5,655 nt of DNA from positions 1-5,655 of the forward strand of contig JAJQAR010000052.1 in the NCBI GenBank assembly GCA_021203705.1, given 5' to 3'. Origin of the DNA: Prevotella sp. Its GTDB lineage: Bacteria > Bacteroidota > Bacteroidia > Bacteroidales > Bacteroidaceae. Below, in pieces: positions 1 to 5,655 of this stretch. Within the stretch, counting starts at the first letter, position 1; each line of letters opens with the position of its first letter. The translations under genes were made by a program, and so were the position numbers. The notes beneath the pieces were generated by a model, which was not told where the DNA came from, did no database searches, and saw only the letters and a program-made list of their open reading frames with translations.

Positions 1-13
1 ACAAAATGCTTCG

Positions 14-27
14 AAAAAAAAAAAAAA
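14..27. repeat. 14-base A homopolymer
   Basis: Fourteen consecutive A on the plus strand (T on the minus strand) lie downstream of both hairpins. On the minus strand the tract leads out of the window, so it might precede the next gene there, but that gene is not visible. The remainder of 1-79 holds no gene or clear signal that I can support. Tracts of this length are prone to slippage and to sequencing error. Confidence 0.5.
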
Positions 28-79
28 TAAAAATGCAGTCCTCAGTAAACAGAAACCTTACAGTGGGTAAAGGGAATAG

Positions 80-109
80 AAAAAGAGACCGCCTCGCGGC
101 GCTCTCTTT
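80..109 (-). terminator. Second tandem terminator-like hairpin
   Basis: On the minus strand AAAGAGA pairs with TCTCTTT, then a G-G mismatch, then a 4-bp stem CGCC/GGCG closed by the tetraloop GCGA (GNRA type). The 3' arm runs into TTTTT at 84-80. It shares the segment GAGGCGG and the lower-stem, G-G mismatch, upper-stem, GNRA layout with the hairpin at 162-191. It may be a backup terminator, or the terminator of a short transcript starting in 110-161, for which I see no gene. Confidence 0.7.
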
Positions 110-161
110 CCGAAGTTTTTGCTTTAACAAAAAACTATAAGTTTATAAAACAAATATTTTC

Positions 162-191
162 AAAAGAGGACCCGCCTCACGACGGCTCCTC
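162..191 (-). terminator. Terminator of secreted-protein gene, GNRA-capped hairpin
   Basis: On the minus strand, 41 bases after the stop codon, a hairpin forms from GAGGA/TCCTC, then a G-G mismatch, then a 5-bp upper stem CCGTC/GGCGG (one G-U pair) closed by the loop GTGA, a GNRA-type tetraloop. Four T follow at once (165-162). This is a convincing intrinsic terminator, somewhat short in its T run. A second hairpin of the same design lies at 80-109. Confidence 0.8.
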
Positions 192-232
192 CTTCTTAAC
201 AATTTAAACACAAAAGTTTATTTGATTAAACT

Positions 233-3200
233 TTATTTAATTAAAACTTTCTTTCCGTTCAGGATAAATACACCATTACGTGGAGATGTTACCCTCTGAC
301 CGTTCAGGTTGTAGAAGCGGTCATCGGAAGTTGCACGTAGGGTGATACCGTTGATACCAGATGCATCGGCGATATTGAATGTAACATTTATCTCTTCAGA
401 TACGATTGACTGGTCAGCACCTAACAGGAATGCTCCCTCAGGTATCGTGAAGTGATATGTTCCATTTGTCGTGATAGCATCAGAAAGGGTGAATGTATAT
501 CCAACTACTGTTGGGACACCGTCCTCGTCATACTCCTCATACTCCTCAAATCCCCAAGATTTAACAGCAGTTACTTCGTTGTCTTCATCATCATATACTA
601 CGATTGATGTTTCATCGAACTCATCATAATCAAAATCACCATCCCAGTTAGCAATTAATTCAGTATCGTATATAACTACGATTTCACTTACGCCATCCTC
701 GTTGCTGATTGTTGAATTGTTCTCAGGTGTAGTTGTATAAGTGTATGTGGTATTAACCTCTGCGTTATTGCCTTCACCACCTTCACCTGAAGTTGAGGAT
801 GCAACTGAATAGGTGTAGCTCTCTGTAACAGATTCTTCAGAAGCATTAGTAGCTACGATAGTGATCTCAAATGAGCTGCCAGCATACTGTGTCATTGTTT
901 CAGCAGGAATAGTTAATGTCCATGATGTAGAGTTGTTATTATCATCAACATCAGAACCGTTTACAGTTGCTGTGATTTCGGTCTCACCGATAGTTGCTTT
1001 AACAGTTACATAATCAGTGCAATTTACAGTGAGTGTGCCTTCAACACCAGATGTAAATTCTGCGTTTGCAGATGACGGCACAACCTCCATTGTGAATGTG
1101 GTAGGATTTTCTGTTGTTGCACCTGCGAGTTCGTACAGTGTTATAGTCTTAATTGCCTCTGCATCGCCCTTGCTGCTGTATGCGTTTACGGTGAATGTAT
1201 AGTTATGACCTGAATACATTGTTATATCATCTTCTGTATCTTCCAAGTCACCAGCCTCGAAAGCGTAGAATCCATCGTATGTATCGCATGTCATTTCGTA
1301 TGTTAGAGGATTTTCAGCATCCTGATCATCGGTAATAGTAAGAGTTACGTACAAATTACCACAATCGTTAGTCTGAACGGAAATCTCACCGCAATCACTT
1401 AAATTACTTGGAGTAAGTCCTGTGAAATCATCAGAGGCGAGTGCAAGAGTCAAATCATCTGTTATAGTGTAAGTGAGAGTAGTTGCTTTATTAACTGCAA
1501 CCGTAGTATCCCAATCCTCGCCAACTGTAATATAGAATGCTTCACCGTCTTCACCATCTTGACCATCGATAACGATATTGTACGTTCCTGCTTCAAGCCC
1601 ATCAATAGTAATCAAGCACTCATTATCAGAATCACCAGTTGTGCAGTCAATATTTGCATCTTCTACTTCTTGACCATTTGAATCAGTAACTTTTATACCT
1701 GCGCCATTATTTGGAGTAAGATAAACGGTACCCTCATAATCATCAGCACTATAATTATATGTAGCTTTGATAACCAAGCCGCCATAGATTTCAGACTCCT
1801 CATCTGGTGAATATGTCAATTCAATCTCATCATATTCTGTGCCAGAGCTTTCTTCTGATTCCTCAACTGTGGTGTATTTGATGGAAATATAACCATACTC
1901 ACCGATAGAAAGTCCGGTTTCATCTTCTGCATAGACTATCAAAGACAAGCTACCCATATTTAATGCAGTACTCATCTGTTCACTTGTAAGAGTCAAAGTC
2001 CATTCAGTAGCGGTATCTGTATTATCTGAATTACTAAATTCAACATCTTCTGTGCTTCCTCTACCCAAATTCATTGATGCAGATGTAATCTTGGCTGCAG
2101 CACTGAATGTCAGAGTAATCTCTGTTTGTGAAGTCTTGATAGTTGCTGTAGCTTCTTCATCATCTTCATCTGTAACTGCTTCTGGAGAAACACTTTCTAA
2201 AGTAACATCAGTTGTTTCTACAAGTCCTGCGGTAGTGAAGATTTCATGGGCATCATCTATAAGATTTTCAGCCTCATTGTCTTCATGATATATCATAATT
2301 TTACCTGTATAGGTCTCGCTTGCACTTGACTCATCCCAGAAATAATAACTCCATGTGTAAGTATAATATCCATCTGCATCCTCACTGCACTGACCGCCAT
2401 CTATCTCATTTCCATCGCTGTCATAAAGCATGAAATAAACAACACCGTCATCTGGTAAATTGATTACGCTAACCTTAATTTCTGTTTCATTAGCAAGAGG
2501 GGTTTCATCCAAATCTTCCTGTGTAGGAGATACGAGAGAAACAGAAGGTCTAAGGAAATCATCACCAATTTCATCAAGTTCAACTTCTTTATATGTTACA
2601 GAAATTGACTTCAAATAACAAGAACCTGTTGCAGTTAGCGTAACATAACCAGCTGTAGCATCATCACTTGTAGCGGTATAAGTTTCAGTAGTTGATGATG
2701 CCGTTTGTGTACCAATTGTGAAATTATGCCAATCACCATCATCGGTTACAACCGTAACAACATCGTTCTCCGATACTACCGGTATATGGAGAATGGTACC
2801 AGAATTCATCTGGCAGTCGTAAGCTGGGCTATCAGCAGTAACCCTGTCCTTGCTGTTAAATTTACCACTTGTGGCATCAACATACAAATAAAGTCCATCA
2901 ATGGTTGATTCAATGTAACCGTCATTATTCTGATATGCAGTAGCTAATTGAATACCTGATGGTTGGTCGTTTGCCCAATCCCATGTGGCAGATGTTGTAA
3001 TATCATCACTATCAACATTGCCATAAATAGTAAGAGCAAGAAGATAGAAATTATTATTACGTCCGCTTGAATAATCAGTAATCAAAATCTGGCAGTCGGT
3101 TCTGTTAATGTTATCAATCTCACCATCATGAGCCCCGGAACTCGTACCATCTGTATAAACAGCAACCCAATCAGTATCTTCTGTTCCATCTTCTTGTGTA

Positions 3201-3622
3201 CCCTTAACGTAAAAATTTACACCTCGTGTACTACCTGTTGCACCCTGTGTGAATATGATTTTAGTTACGGAAGGAAGTGCAGAAATAATTGCATGAGGTA
3301 TCATTGTATACTCATCCATTGATTCAGTAGATGTATCCTCTGCATACTTGGCAGATACCATATAGCCGGTATAATCCTCAAATTTACTATTTGTTCCAGT
3401 AGGATCAACACCGACATAATTAAATGTAAATGTAAAATCGTCACCAGTAGTTGTTTGTTTTGTAACAACTTCATTAGTAATGCTCTTGTAAGATGTGGTT
3501 GCGGTCCAATCGGTAAAGTCTGTCGTATAAACAACACTTTCTACCGTGTCTGCCCACCCAATAGTGGTCAGCATGCAAAAGAGGCATAGGAAGCCCCATT
3601 TCAGTAAATTAATTTTTTTCAT
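233..3622 (-). CDS. Large secreted modular Ig-like protein with sorting-type C-terminus
   Basis: This is an 1129-residue exported protein of unknown function. The ATG at 3622 is supported by a typical Sec signal peptide: MKK, a hydrophobic core (residues 5-21) and likely cleavage after Ala24 (GWA-DT). No lipobox is seen. Modules, judged by eye: residues 30-201, a beta-rich domain ending FYLLALTIYG; 212-345, a domain starting TWDWANDQPSGI and ending YLKSISVTY, resembling non-catalytic modules of Prevotella pectin-degrading proteins; 358-465 and about 598-700, Ig-like; 473-585 and 842-942, two related Ig-like modules sharing W-T-L-T followed by E-x-M; 958-1083, an Ig-like module with the typical AITTNGTYHFTIPEGAF pattern. 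Residues 1088-1129 form a short tail (FYNLNGQRV, NGVFILNGKKVLIK) like Bacteroidales cell-surface or type IX secretion sorting tails. The mature part is strongly acidic, rich in Asp, Glu, Thr and Ser, and poor in Lys/Arg until the tail. Cys660/669 and Cys744/754 could form disulfides. No catalytic motif is recognised, so glycan binding or adhesion is the best guess. Confidence 0.93.
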   Translation of the reverse strand: MKKINLLKWGFLCLFCMLTTIGWADTVESVVYTTDFTDWTATTSYKSITNEVVTKQTTTGDDFTFTFNYVGVDPTGTNSKFEDYTGYMVSAKYAEDTSTESMDEYTMIPHAIISALPSVTKIIFTQGATGSTRGVNFYVKGTQEDGTEDTDWVAVYTDGTSSGAHDGEIDNINRTDCQILITDYSSGRNNNFYLLALTIYGNVDSDDITTSATWDWANDQPSGIQLATAYQNNDGYIESTIDGLYLYVDATSGKFNSKDRVTADSPAYDCQMNSGTILHIPVVSENDVVTVVTDDGDWHNFTIGTQTASSTTETYTATSDDATAGYVTLTATGSCYLKSISVTYKEVELDEIGDDFLRPSVSLVSPTQEDLDETPLANETEIKVSVINLPDDGVVYFMLYDSDGNEIDGGQCSEDADGYYTYTWSYYFWDESSASETYTGKIMIYHEDNEAENLIDDAHEIFTTAGLVETTDVTLESVSPEAVTDEDDEEATATIKTSQTEITLTFSAAAKITSASMNLGRGSTEDVEFSNSDNTDTATEWTLTLTSEQMSTALNMGSLSLIVYAEDETGLSIGEYGYISIKYTTVEESEESSGTEYDEIELTYSPDEESEIYGGLVIKATYNYSADDYEGTVYLTPNNGAGIKVTDSNGQEVEDANIDCTTGDSDNECLITIDGLEAGTYNIVIDGQDGEDGEAFYITVGEDWDTTVAVNKATTLTYTITDDLTLALASDDFTGLTPSNLSDCGEISVQTNDCGNLYVTLTITDDQDAENPLTYEMTCDTYDGFYAFEAGDLEDTEDDITMYSGHNYTFTVNAYSSKGDAEAIKTITLYELAGATTENPTTFTMEVVPSSANAEFTSGVEGTLTVNCTDYVTVKATIGETEITATVNGSDVDDNNNSTSWTLTIPAETMTQYAGSSFEITIVATNASEESVTESYTYSVASSTSGEGGEGNNAEVNTTYTYTTTPENNSTISNEDGVSEIVVIYDTELIANWDGDFDYDEFDETSIVVYDDEDNEVTAVKSWGFEEYEEYDEDGVPTVVGYTFTLSDAITTNGTYHFTIPEGAFLLGADQSIVSEEINVTFNIADASGINGITLRATSDDRFYNLNGQRVTSPRNGVFILNGKKVLIK
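528..548. repeat. Tandem 9-base duplication inside the secreted-protein gene
   Basis: The plus strand repeats ATACTCCTC twice in phase (530-538 and 539-547), with period-9 identity over 528-548. On the coding strand this gives the repeated peptide EEY-EEY at residues 1026-1031. Because the unit is a multiple of three, gain or loss of a copy by slippage keeps the frame. It is a small local duplication in the last Ig-like module. Confidence 0.6.
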
Positions 3623-3679
3623 AGACTTTTTGTTAATTAGTTACTAATATTTGTTTTTAATACACTTGTCTTGATTCAT

Positions 3680-3710
3680 GTTATTGAATAACCGCAAGAC
3701 GCGTCTTGCG
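3680..3710. repeat. Two abutting palindromes, one an 18-base perfect palindrome
   Basis: GTTATTGAATAAC (3680-3692, 6-base arms around one base) is followed with no gap by CGCAAGACGCGTCTTGCG (3693-3710), an 18-base perfect palindrome that is GC-rich in an AT-rich setting. The heptad repeat begins at the next base. In RNA the 18-mer would fold to a short GC hairpin about 70 bases before the start codon, with no T run after it, so it does not look like a terminator. It may be an operator, an mRNA structure or part of a mobile repeat. Confidence 0.6.
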
Positions 3711-3743
3711 AAGTTAAAAGTTAAGAGCTAAAAGTTAAAAGTT
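3711..3743. repeat. Tandem 7-base repeat, unit GTTAAAA
   Basis: About 4.7 copies of a 7-base unit stand in a row: GTTAAAA, GTTAAGA, GCTAAAA, GTTAAAA, GTT, preceded by AA in phase. Two units carry single substitutions. The array lies in the leader of the secreted-protein gene, where it reads as AACTTTT units. From general familiarity, AT-rich heptad arrays like this recur between genes in Bacteroidales, but I cannot confirm that here. It is not a CRISPR: there are no spacers. Confidence 0.75.
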
Positions 3744-3798
3744 CAATGTGGATGTAATCCATAGTGTTCTTTCTTCTCACTCATAACTTTATAAATTT

Positions 3799-3811
3799 AC
3801 GCCATTGGCGT
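3799..3811. repeat. Inverted repeat ACGCCA-T-TGGCGT in leader
   Basis: Six-base arms flank a single central base. In RNA it would form a 5-bp, GC-rich hairpin with a 3-base loop close to the predicted 5' end of the leader. Flanking bases ACTCA and TGAGT on the minus strand could add an outer stem around it. It stands out because the surroundings are AT-rich. It could be a 5' stabilising hairpin; no known riboswitch class is recognised. Confidence 0.45.
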
Positions 3812-3815
3812 GAGT

Positions 3816-3829
3816 AACTTTTAAAAGTT
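3816..3829. repeat. 14-base palindrome at the predicted transcription start
   Basis: AACTTTTAAAAGTT is a perfect palindrome lying immediately downstream of the predicted -7 box and overlapping the expected start of transcription. A dimeric repressor bound here would block the promoter. However, its half-site AACTTTT is also the unit of the heptad repeat at 3711-3743, so it may instead be an offshoot of that repeat family. Confidence 0.45.
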
Positions 3830-3834
3830 TGCCC

Positions 3835-3866
3835 CAAAAATACATTATTAAGAAATTACATCCAAA
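3835..3866 (-). promoter_or_regulatory. Predicted Bacteroidetes-type promoter of secreted-protein gene
   Basis: On the minus strand a TTTG (3866-3863) is followed after exactly 20 bases by TATTTTTG (3842-3835). This fits the published Bacteroidetes vegetative promoter pattern of TTTG near -33 and TAnnTTTG near -7. It is the only TAnnTTTG that I found on this strand in the intergenic region. Transcription would start near 3827-3831, giving a leader of about 205 bases. The region is AT-rich, so a chance match is possible. Confidence 0.55.
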
Positions 3867-3885
3867 AATTAGGAAACCTTTTCTA

Positions 3886-3898
3886 TTTTTTTTTTTTT
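3886..3898. repeat. 13-base T homopolymer upstream of promoter
   Basis: Thirteen consecutive T on the plus strand (A on the minus strand) end about 20 bases upstream of the predicted -33 box of the secreted-protein gene. In this position an A tract could act as an UP-like element that strengthens the promoter, or, if its length varies by slippage, could tune expression. The tract is directly visible; both roles are inference. Confidence 0.6.
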
Positions 3899-3906
3899 AT
3901 TATAGC

Positions 3907-3916
3907 TTGTTAACAA
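3907..3916. repeat. 10-base perfect palindrome TTGTTAACAA
   Basis: TTGTTAACAA is a perfect palindrome that directly adjoins the 14-base palindrome at 3917-3930, so 24 consecutive bases are made of two self-complementary blocks. A 10-base AT-rich palindrome is weak evidence alone; the abutting arrangement is what makes it worth recording. It may be part of an operator upstream of the secreted-protein gene, or chance. Confidence 0.4.
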
Positions 3917-3930
3917 TGTCGTATACGACA
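3917..3930. repeat. 14-base perfect palindrome TGTCGTATACGACA
   Basis: The sequence TGTCGTATACGACA is identical to its reverse complement. On the minus strand it begins in the T run of the dnaK terminator. It abuts a second perfect palindrome (3907-3916). Its form suits a homodimeric regulator site, but it is about 50 bases upstream of the predicted -33 box of the next gene and no regulator is known for it. Function is not established. Confidence 0.6.
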
Positions 3931-3971
3931 AAAAAAGCGGTGGAACTCATTATGCGAGTGCACCGCTTTTT
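3930..3971 (-). terminator. Rho-independent terminator of dnaK
   Basis: An 11-bp perfect stem (AAAAAGCGGTG pairing with CACCGCTTTTT) starts 49 bases after the dnaK stop. Its 18-base loop holds a second 4-bp pairing (ACTC/GAGT). On the minus strand the stem is followed directly by a run of T that totals seven including the paired ones. On the plus strand the stem also ends in five T, so it could work in both directions, but no plus-strand gene is seen nearby. It should separate dnaK transcription from the secreted-protein gene downstream. Confidence 0.9.
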
Positions 3972-4019
3972 GAAAATATATAGATCTTTTTACCTGTACT
4001 TGTTTAGCCTCGTTGGATT

Positions 4020-5655
4020 TTACTTAACTTCCTCAAAGTCGGCATCCTGAACGTTGTCATCCTGTTTGCTGTTAGACTGACTCTGCTGTGAGTTGCCACC
4101 GTTGAAGCCAGCGTTACCTGCGTTGAAGCCACCGTCAGCACCCGGTTGAGGGCCTGCGCCCTGCGCACCCTGGTACATCTGTGATGTTGCGGCGTGCATT
4201 ACGTTGTTAAGGCCGTTGATAGCATTGTCGATGGCAGTGACGTCGCCGCTCTTGTGAGCGTCTTTGAGTTGCTGTATAGCCGCCTCGATAGCCGGTTTCT
4301 GGTCAGCCGGGATCTTGTCGCCATTCTCCTTCATGAAGTTCTCGGTAGTGAAGATCATGGAGTCAGCCTGGTTCATCTTGTCAATTCTCTCACGTTCCTT
4401 CTTGTCGTTCTCGGCATTCTGTTCAGCCTCAGCCTTCATACGGTCAATTTCCTCCTTGCTAAGACCAGAGGAAGCCTCAATACGGATAGCCTGTTCCTTA
4501 CCGGTAGCCTTATCCTTTGCAGAAACATTCAAGATACCGTTGGCATCGATATCGAAAGTAACCTCAATCTGCGGAATACCACGTGGAGCCGGTGCAATGC
4601 CCGTAAGGTTAAACTGACCGATACTCTTGTTCATGGCAGCCATCGGGCGTTCACCTTGGAGAACATGAATTGTTACCTCTGTCTGGTTGTCGGCAGCAGT
4701 GGAGAATGTCTCACTCTTCTTGAACGGAATGGTAGTGTTGGCCTCGATAAGTTTCGTCATCACACCACCCATCGTCTCGATACCGAGAGTAAGAGGAGTA
4801 ACGTCGAGCAATACGATGTCGCCTACACCGCCCTCCTTGTTGAGGATAGCACCCTGGATGCAAGCACCTACGGCAACCACCTCATCAGGGTTGACACCCT
4901 TAGAAGGCTCCTTGCCGAAATAGTTTCTTACCAAAGTCTGAACGGCAGGAATACGGCTTGAACCACCCACGAGGATTACCTCATCAATATCAGATGTTGA
5001 CAGTTTGGCATCCCTTATGGCATTCTGGCACGGTACGAGGCAAGCCTGTATCAGGTTGTGGGCAAGCTGCTCAAACTGAGCGCGTGTGATAGTCTTTACA
5101 AGGTGTTTCGGCACGCCGCCCTCTGCCGTGATGTAAGGCAAATTGATTTCTGTGGCAGAAGAACTTGACAGTTCTATCTTAGCCTTCTCAGCAGCCTCCT
5201 TGAGACGTTGCATAGCCATCGGGTCTCTTGACAGGTCGATACCCTCGTCAGACTTGAACCCATTTACGAGCCAATCGATTATCACCTGGTCGAAGTCATC
5301 ACCGCCAAGGTGAGTATCACCATTTGTGGAGAGCACCTCAAACACGCCGCCACCGAACTCAAGAATAGAAATATCGAAAGTACCGCCACCGAGGTCGAAC
5401 ACCGCGATTTTCATATCCTTGTTGGACTTGTCAACACCGTAAGCGAGAGCTGCCGCCGTCGGCTCGTTGACGATACGGCGGACATTAAGGCCGGCAATCT
5501 GTCCTGCCTCTTTTGTAGCCTGACGCTGTGAGTCGGAGAAGTATGCCGGTACGGTGATAACCGCATCCGTAACCTCCTGACCTAAATAGTCTTCCGCCGT
5601 TTTCTTCATCTTCTGGAGAACCATAGCGGAAATCTCTTGTGGCGTGTATTTGCGC
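4020..5655 (-). CDS. dnaK: Molecular chaperone DnaK (Hsp70), 5' end missing
   Basis: This is the ATP-driven cytoplasmic Hsp70 chaperone, which works with DnaJ and GrpE to fold proteins and reverse aggregation. About 544 residues are visible. The frame stays open to the right edge ([10 protein letters not shown] before the first in-window Met at 5624), so the true start lies outside; by alignment from memory with E. coli DnaK about 107 residues are missing, including the first phosphate loop and the catalytic lysine near residue 70. Counting from the Met at 5624, the ATPase domain shows [11 protein letters not shown] (53-63), [10 protein letters not shown] (77-86), [11 protein letters not shown] (102-112) and the adenosine motif [10 protein letters not shown] (217-226). 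The interdomain linker is [10 protein letters not shown] (272-281). The substrate-binding beta domain follows ([27 protein letters not shown]), then a helical lid with charged helices (about 388-480) and a disordered Gly/Asn/Gln-rich tail ending DADFEEVK. Expected full length is near 640 residues, normal for the family. A terminator lies about 50 bases after the stop. The identification is secure. Confidence 0.98.
   Translation of the reverse strand, partial: RKYTPQEISAMVLQKMKKTAEDYLGQEVTDAVITVPAYFSDSQRQATKEAGQIAGLNVRRIVNEPTAAALAYGVDKSNKDMKIAVFDLGGGTFDISILEFGGGVFEVLSTNGDTHLGGDDFDQVIIDWLVNGFKSDEGIDLSRDPMAMQRLKEAAEKAKIELSSSSATEINLPYITAEGGVPKHLVKTITRAQFEQLAHNLIQACLVPCQNAIRDAKLSTSDIDEVILVGGSSRIPAVQTLVRNYFGKEPSKGVNPDEVVAVGACIQGAILNKEGGVGDIVLLDVTPLTLGIETMGGVMTKLIEANTTIPFKKSETFSTAADNQTEVTIHVLQGERPMAAMNKSIGQFNLTGIAPAPRGIPQIEVTFDIDANGILNVSAKDKATGKEQAIRIEASSGLSKEEIDRMKAEAEQNAENDKKERERIDKMNQADSMIFTTENFMKENGDKIPADQKPAIEAAIQQLKDAHKSGDVTAIDNAINGLNNVMHAATSQMYQGAQGAGPQPGADGGFNAGNAGFNGGNSQQSQSNSKQDDNVQDADFEEVK

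Larger units (their letters stand above)
3623..3834 (-). other. Long palindrome-rich leader of secreted-protein gene
   Basis: If the predicted promoter is right, the mRNA has about 205 untranslated bases before the ATG at 3622. The stretch contains palindromes at 3816-3829, 3799-3811, 3749-3761, 3693-3710 and 3680-3692 plus the heptad array, and no credible reading frame. The last 15 bases before the ATG (attaacaaaaagtct) are A-rich with no Shine-Dalgarno sequence, as is usual in Bacteroidetes. I recognise no known riboswitch or leader-peptide motif. Confidence 0.5.

Noticed and set aside
6..140. Plus-strand small open frame starting MLRKKKK
   Set aside because: Its basic start comes from the A14 tract and its middle from the hairpin at 80-109; no promoter or ribosome site supports it.
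994..1261. Calcium-binding (dockerin or EF-hand) loops in acidic stretches of the secreted protein, such as DGDFDYDEFDE at residues 994-1004 and DSDGNEIDGG at 401-410
   Set aside because: The spacing of Asp residues does not complete the 12-residue loop pattern, and neighbouring residues look like Ig-like strand-loop sequence; calcium binding remains possible but unsupported.
1017..3537. Short open frames within the secreted-protein gene on both strands (for example 2052-2288, 2705-2908, 3301-3537)
   Set aside because: They overlap a complete, well-supported 1129-codon gene and show no protein-like features; some only mirror its low-complexity Ser/Thr/Asp/Glu codons.
3711..3743. Possible CRISPR-like repeat array
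   Set aside because: The 7-base units are contiguous with no spacers, and no cas gene is present.
3899..3930. E. coli-like sigma-70 promoter on the minus strand (TATAAT near 3904-3899)
   Set aside because: No -35 box lies at a suitable distance, and Bacteroidetes vegetative promoters use a different pattern, so TATAAT in AT-rich DNA is not persuasive.
3829..4050. Plus-strand open frame of 73 codons across the intergenic region into the dnaK 3' end
   Set aside because: It runs through the poly-T tract, the palindromes and the terminator hairpin, and overlaps the dnaK end; the encoded Phe/Lys-rich peptide is what AT-rich DNA gives by chance.
4194..4961. Long open frame of 255 codons on the plus strand opposite dnaK
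   Set aside because: Open frames antisense to dnaK are a known side effect of Hsp70 codon usage and have been misannotated as NAD-specific glutamate dehydrogenase (Pfam NAD-GH). It starts at GTG, has no promoter or ribosome site that I can see, and lies wholly within the real gene.
4264..5531. Other plus-strand open frames inside dnaK (4264-4617, 4687-4923, 5310-5531)
   Set aside because: They are shadows of the dnaK reading frame with no independent support.

Overview
The window looks like chromosomal DNA of a Bacteroidales bacterium, most likely Prevotella or a close relative. Three things suggest this: the DnaK sequence and its Gly/Asn/Gln-rich tail; a large secreted protein ending in the 'YNLNGQRV...NGVFILNGKKVLIK' type of C-terminus common in that group; and start regions that are A-rich with no Shine-Dalgarno sequence, plus one good match to the Bacteroidetes promoter pattern (TTTG, 20 bases, TAnnTTTG). 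The genus is inferred from these features and not from a search.

Both genes lie on the minus strand. From right to left: (1) 5655-4020, the C-terminal five sixths of dnaK, entering from beyond the right edge and ending at a natural stop; (2) 4019-3623, a 397-base intergenic region holding a strong terminator for dnaK, two abutting palindromes, a 13-T tract, a predicted promoter and a leader of about 200 bases full of palindromes and 7-base tandem repeats; (3) 3622-233, a complete gene for an 1129-residue acidic secreted protein made of beta-sandwich and Ig-like modules, with no recognisable catalytic domain; (4) 232-1, two tandem terminator-like hairpins of the same design and a 14-A tract, with no gene.

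The two genes are probably not one operon. A complete intrinsic terminator follows dnaK, and the secreted-protein gene has its own candidate promoter. dnaK is a housekeeping chaperone. The secreted protein is probably an accessory cell-surface or extracellular factor; its coding sequence is visibly more AT-rich than dnaK and very poor in basic residues.

No CRISPR array, tRNA, rRNA, transposase or phage gene was seen. The least explained material is non-coding: the dense set of perfect palindromes between the genes, and the matched pair of GNRA-capped hairpins after the secreted-protein gene.
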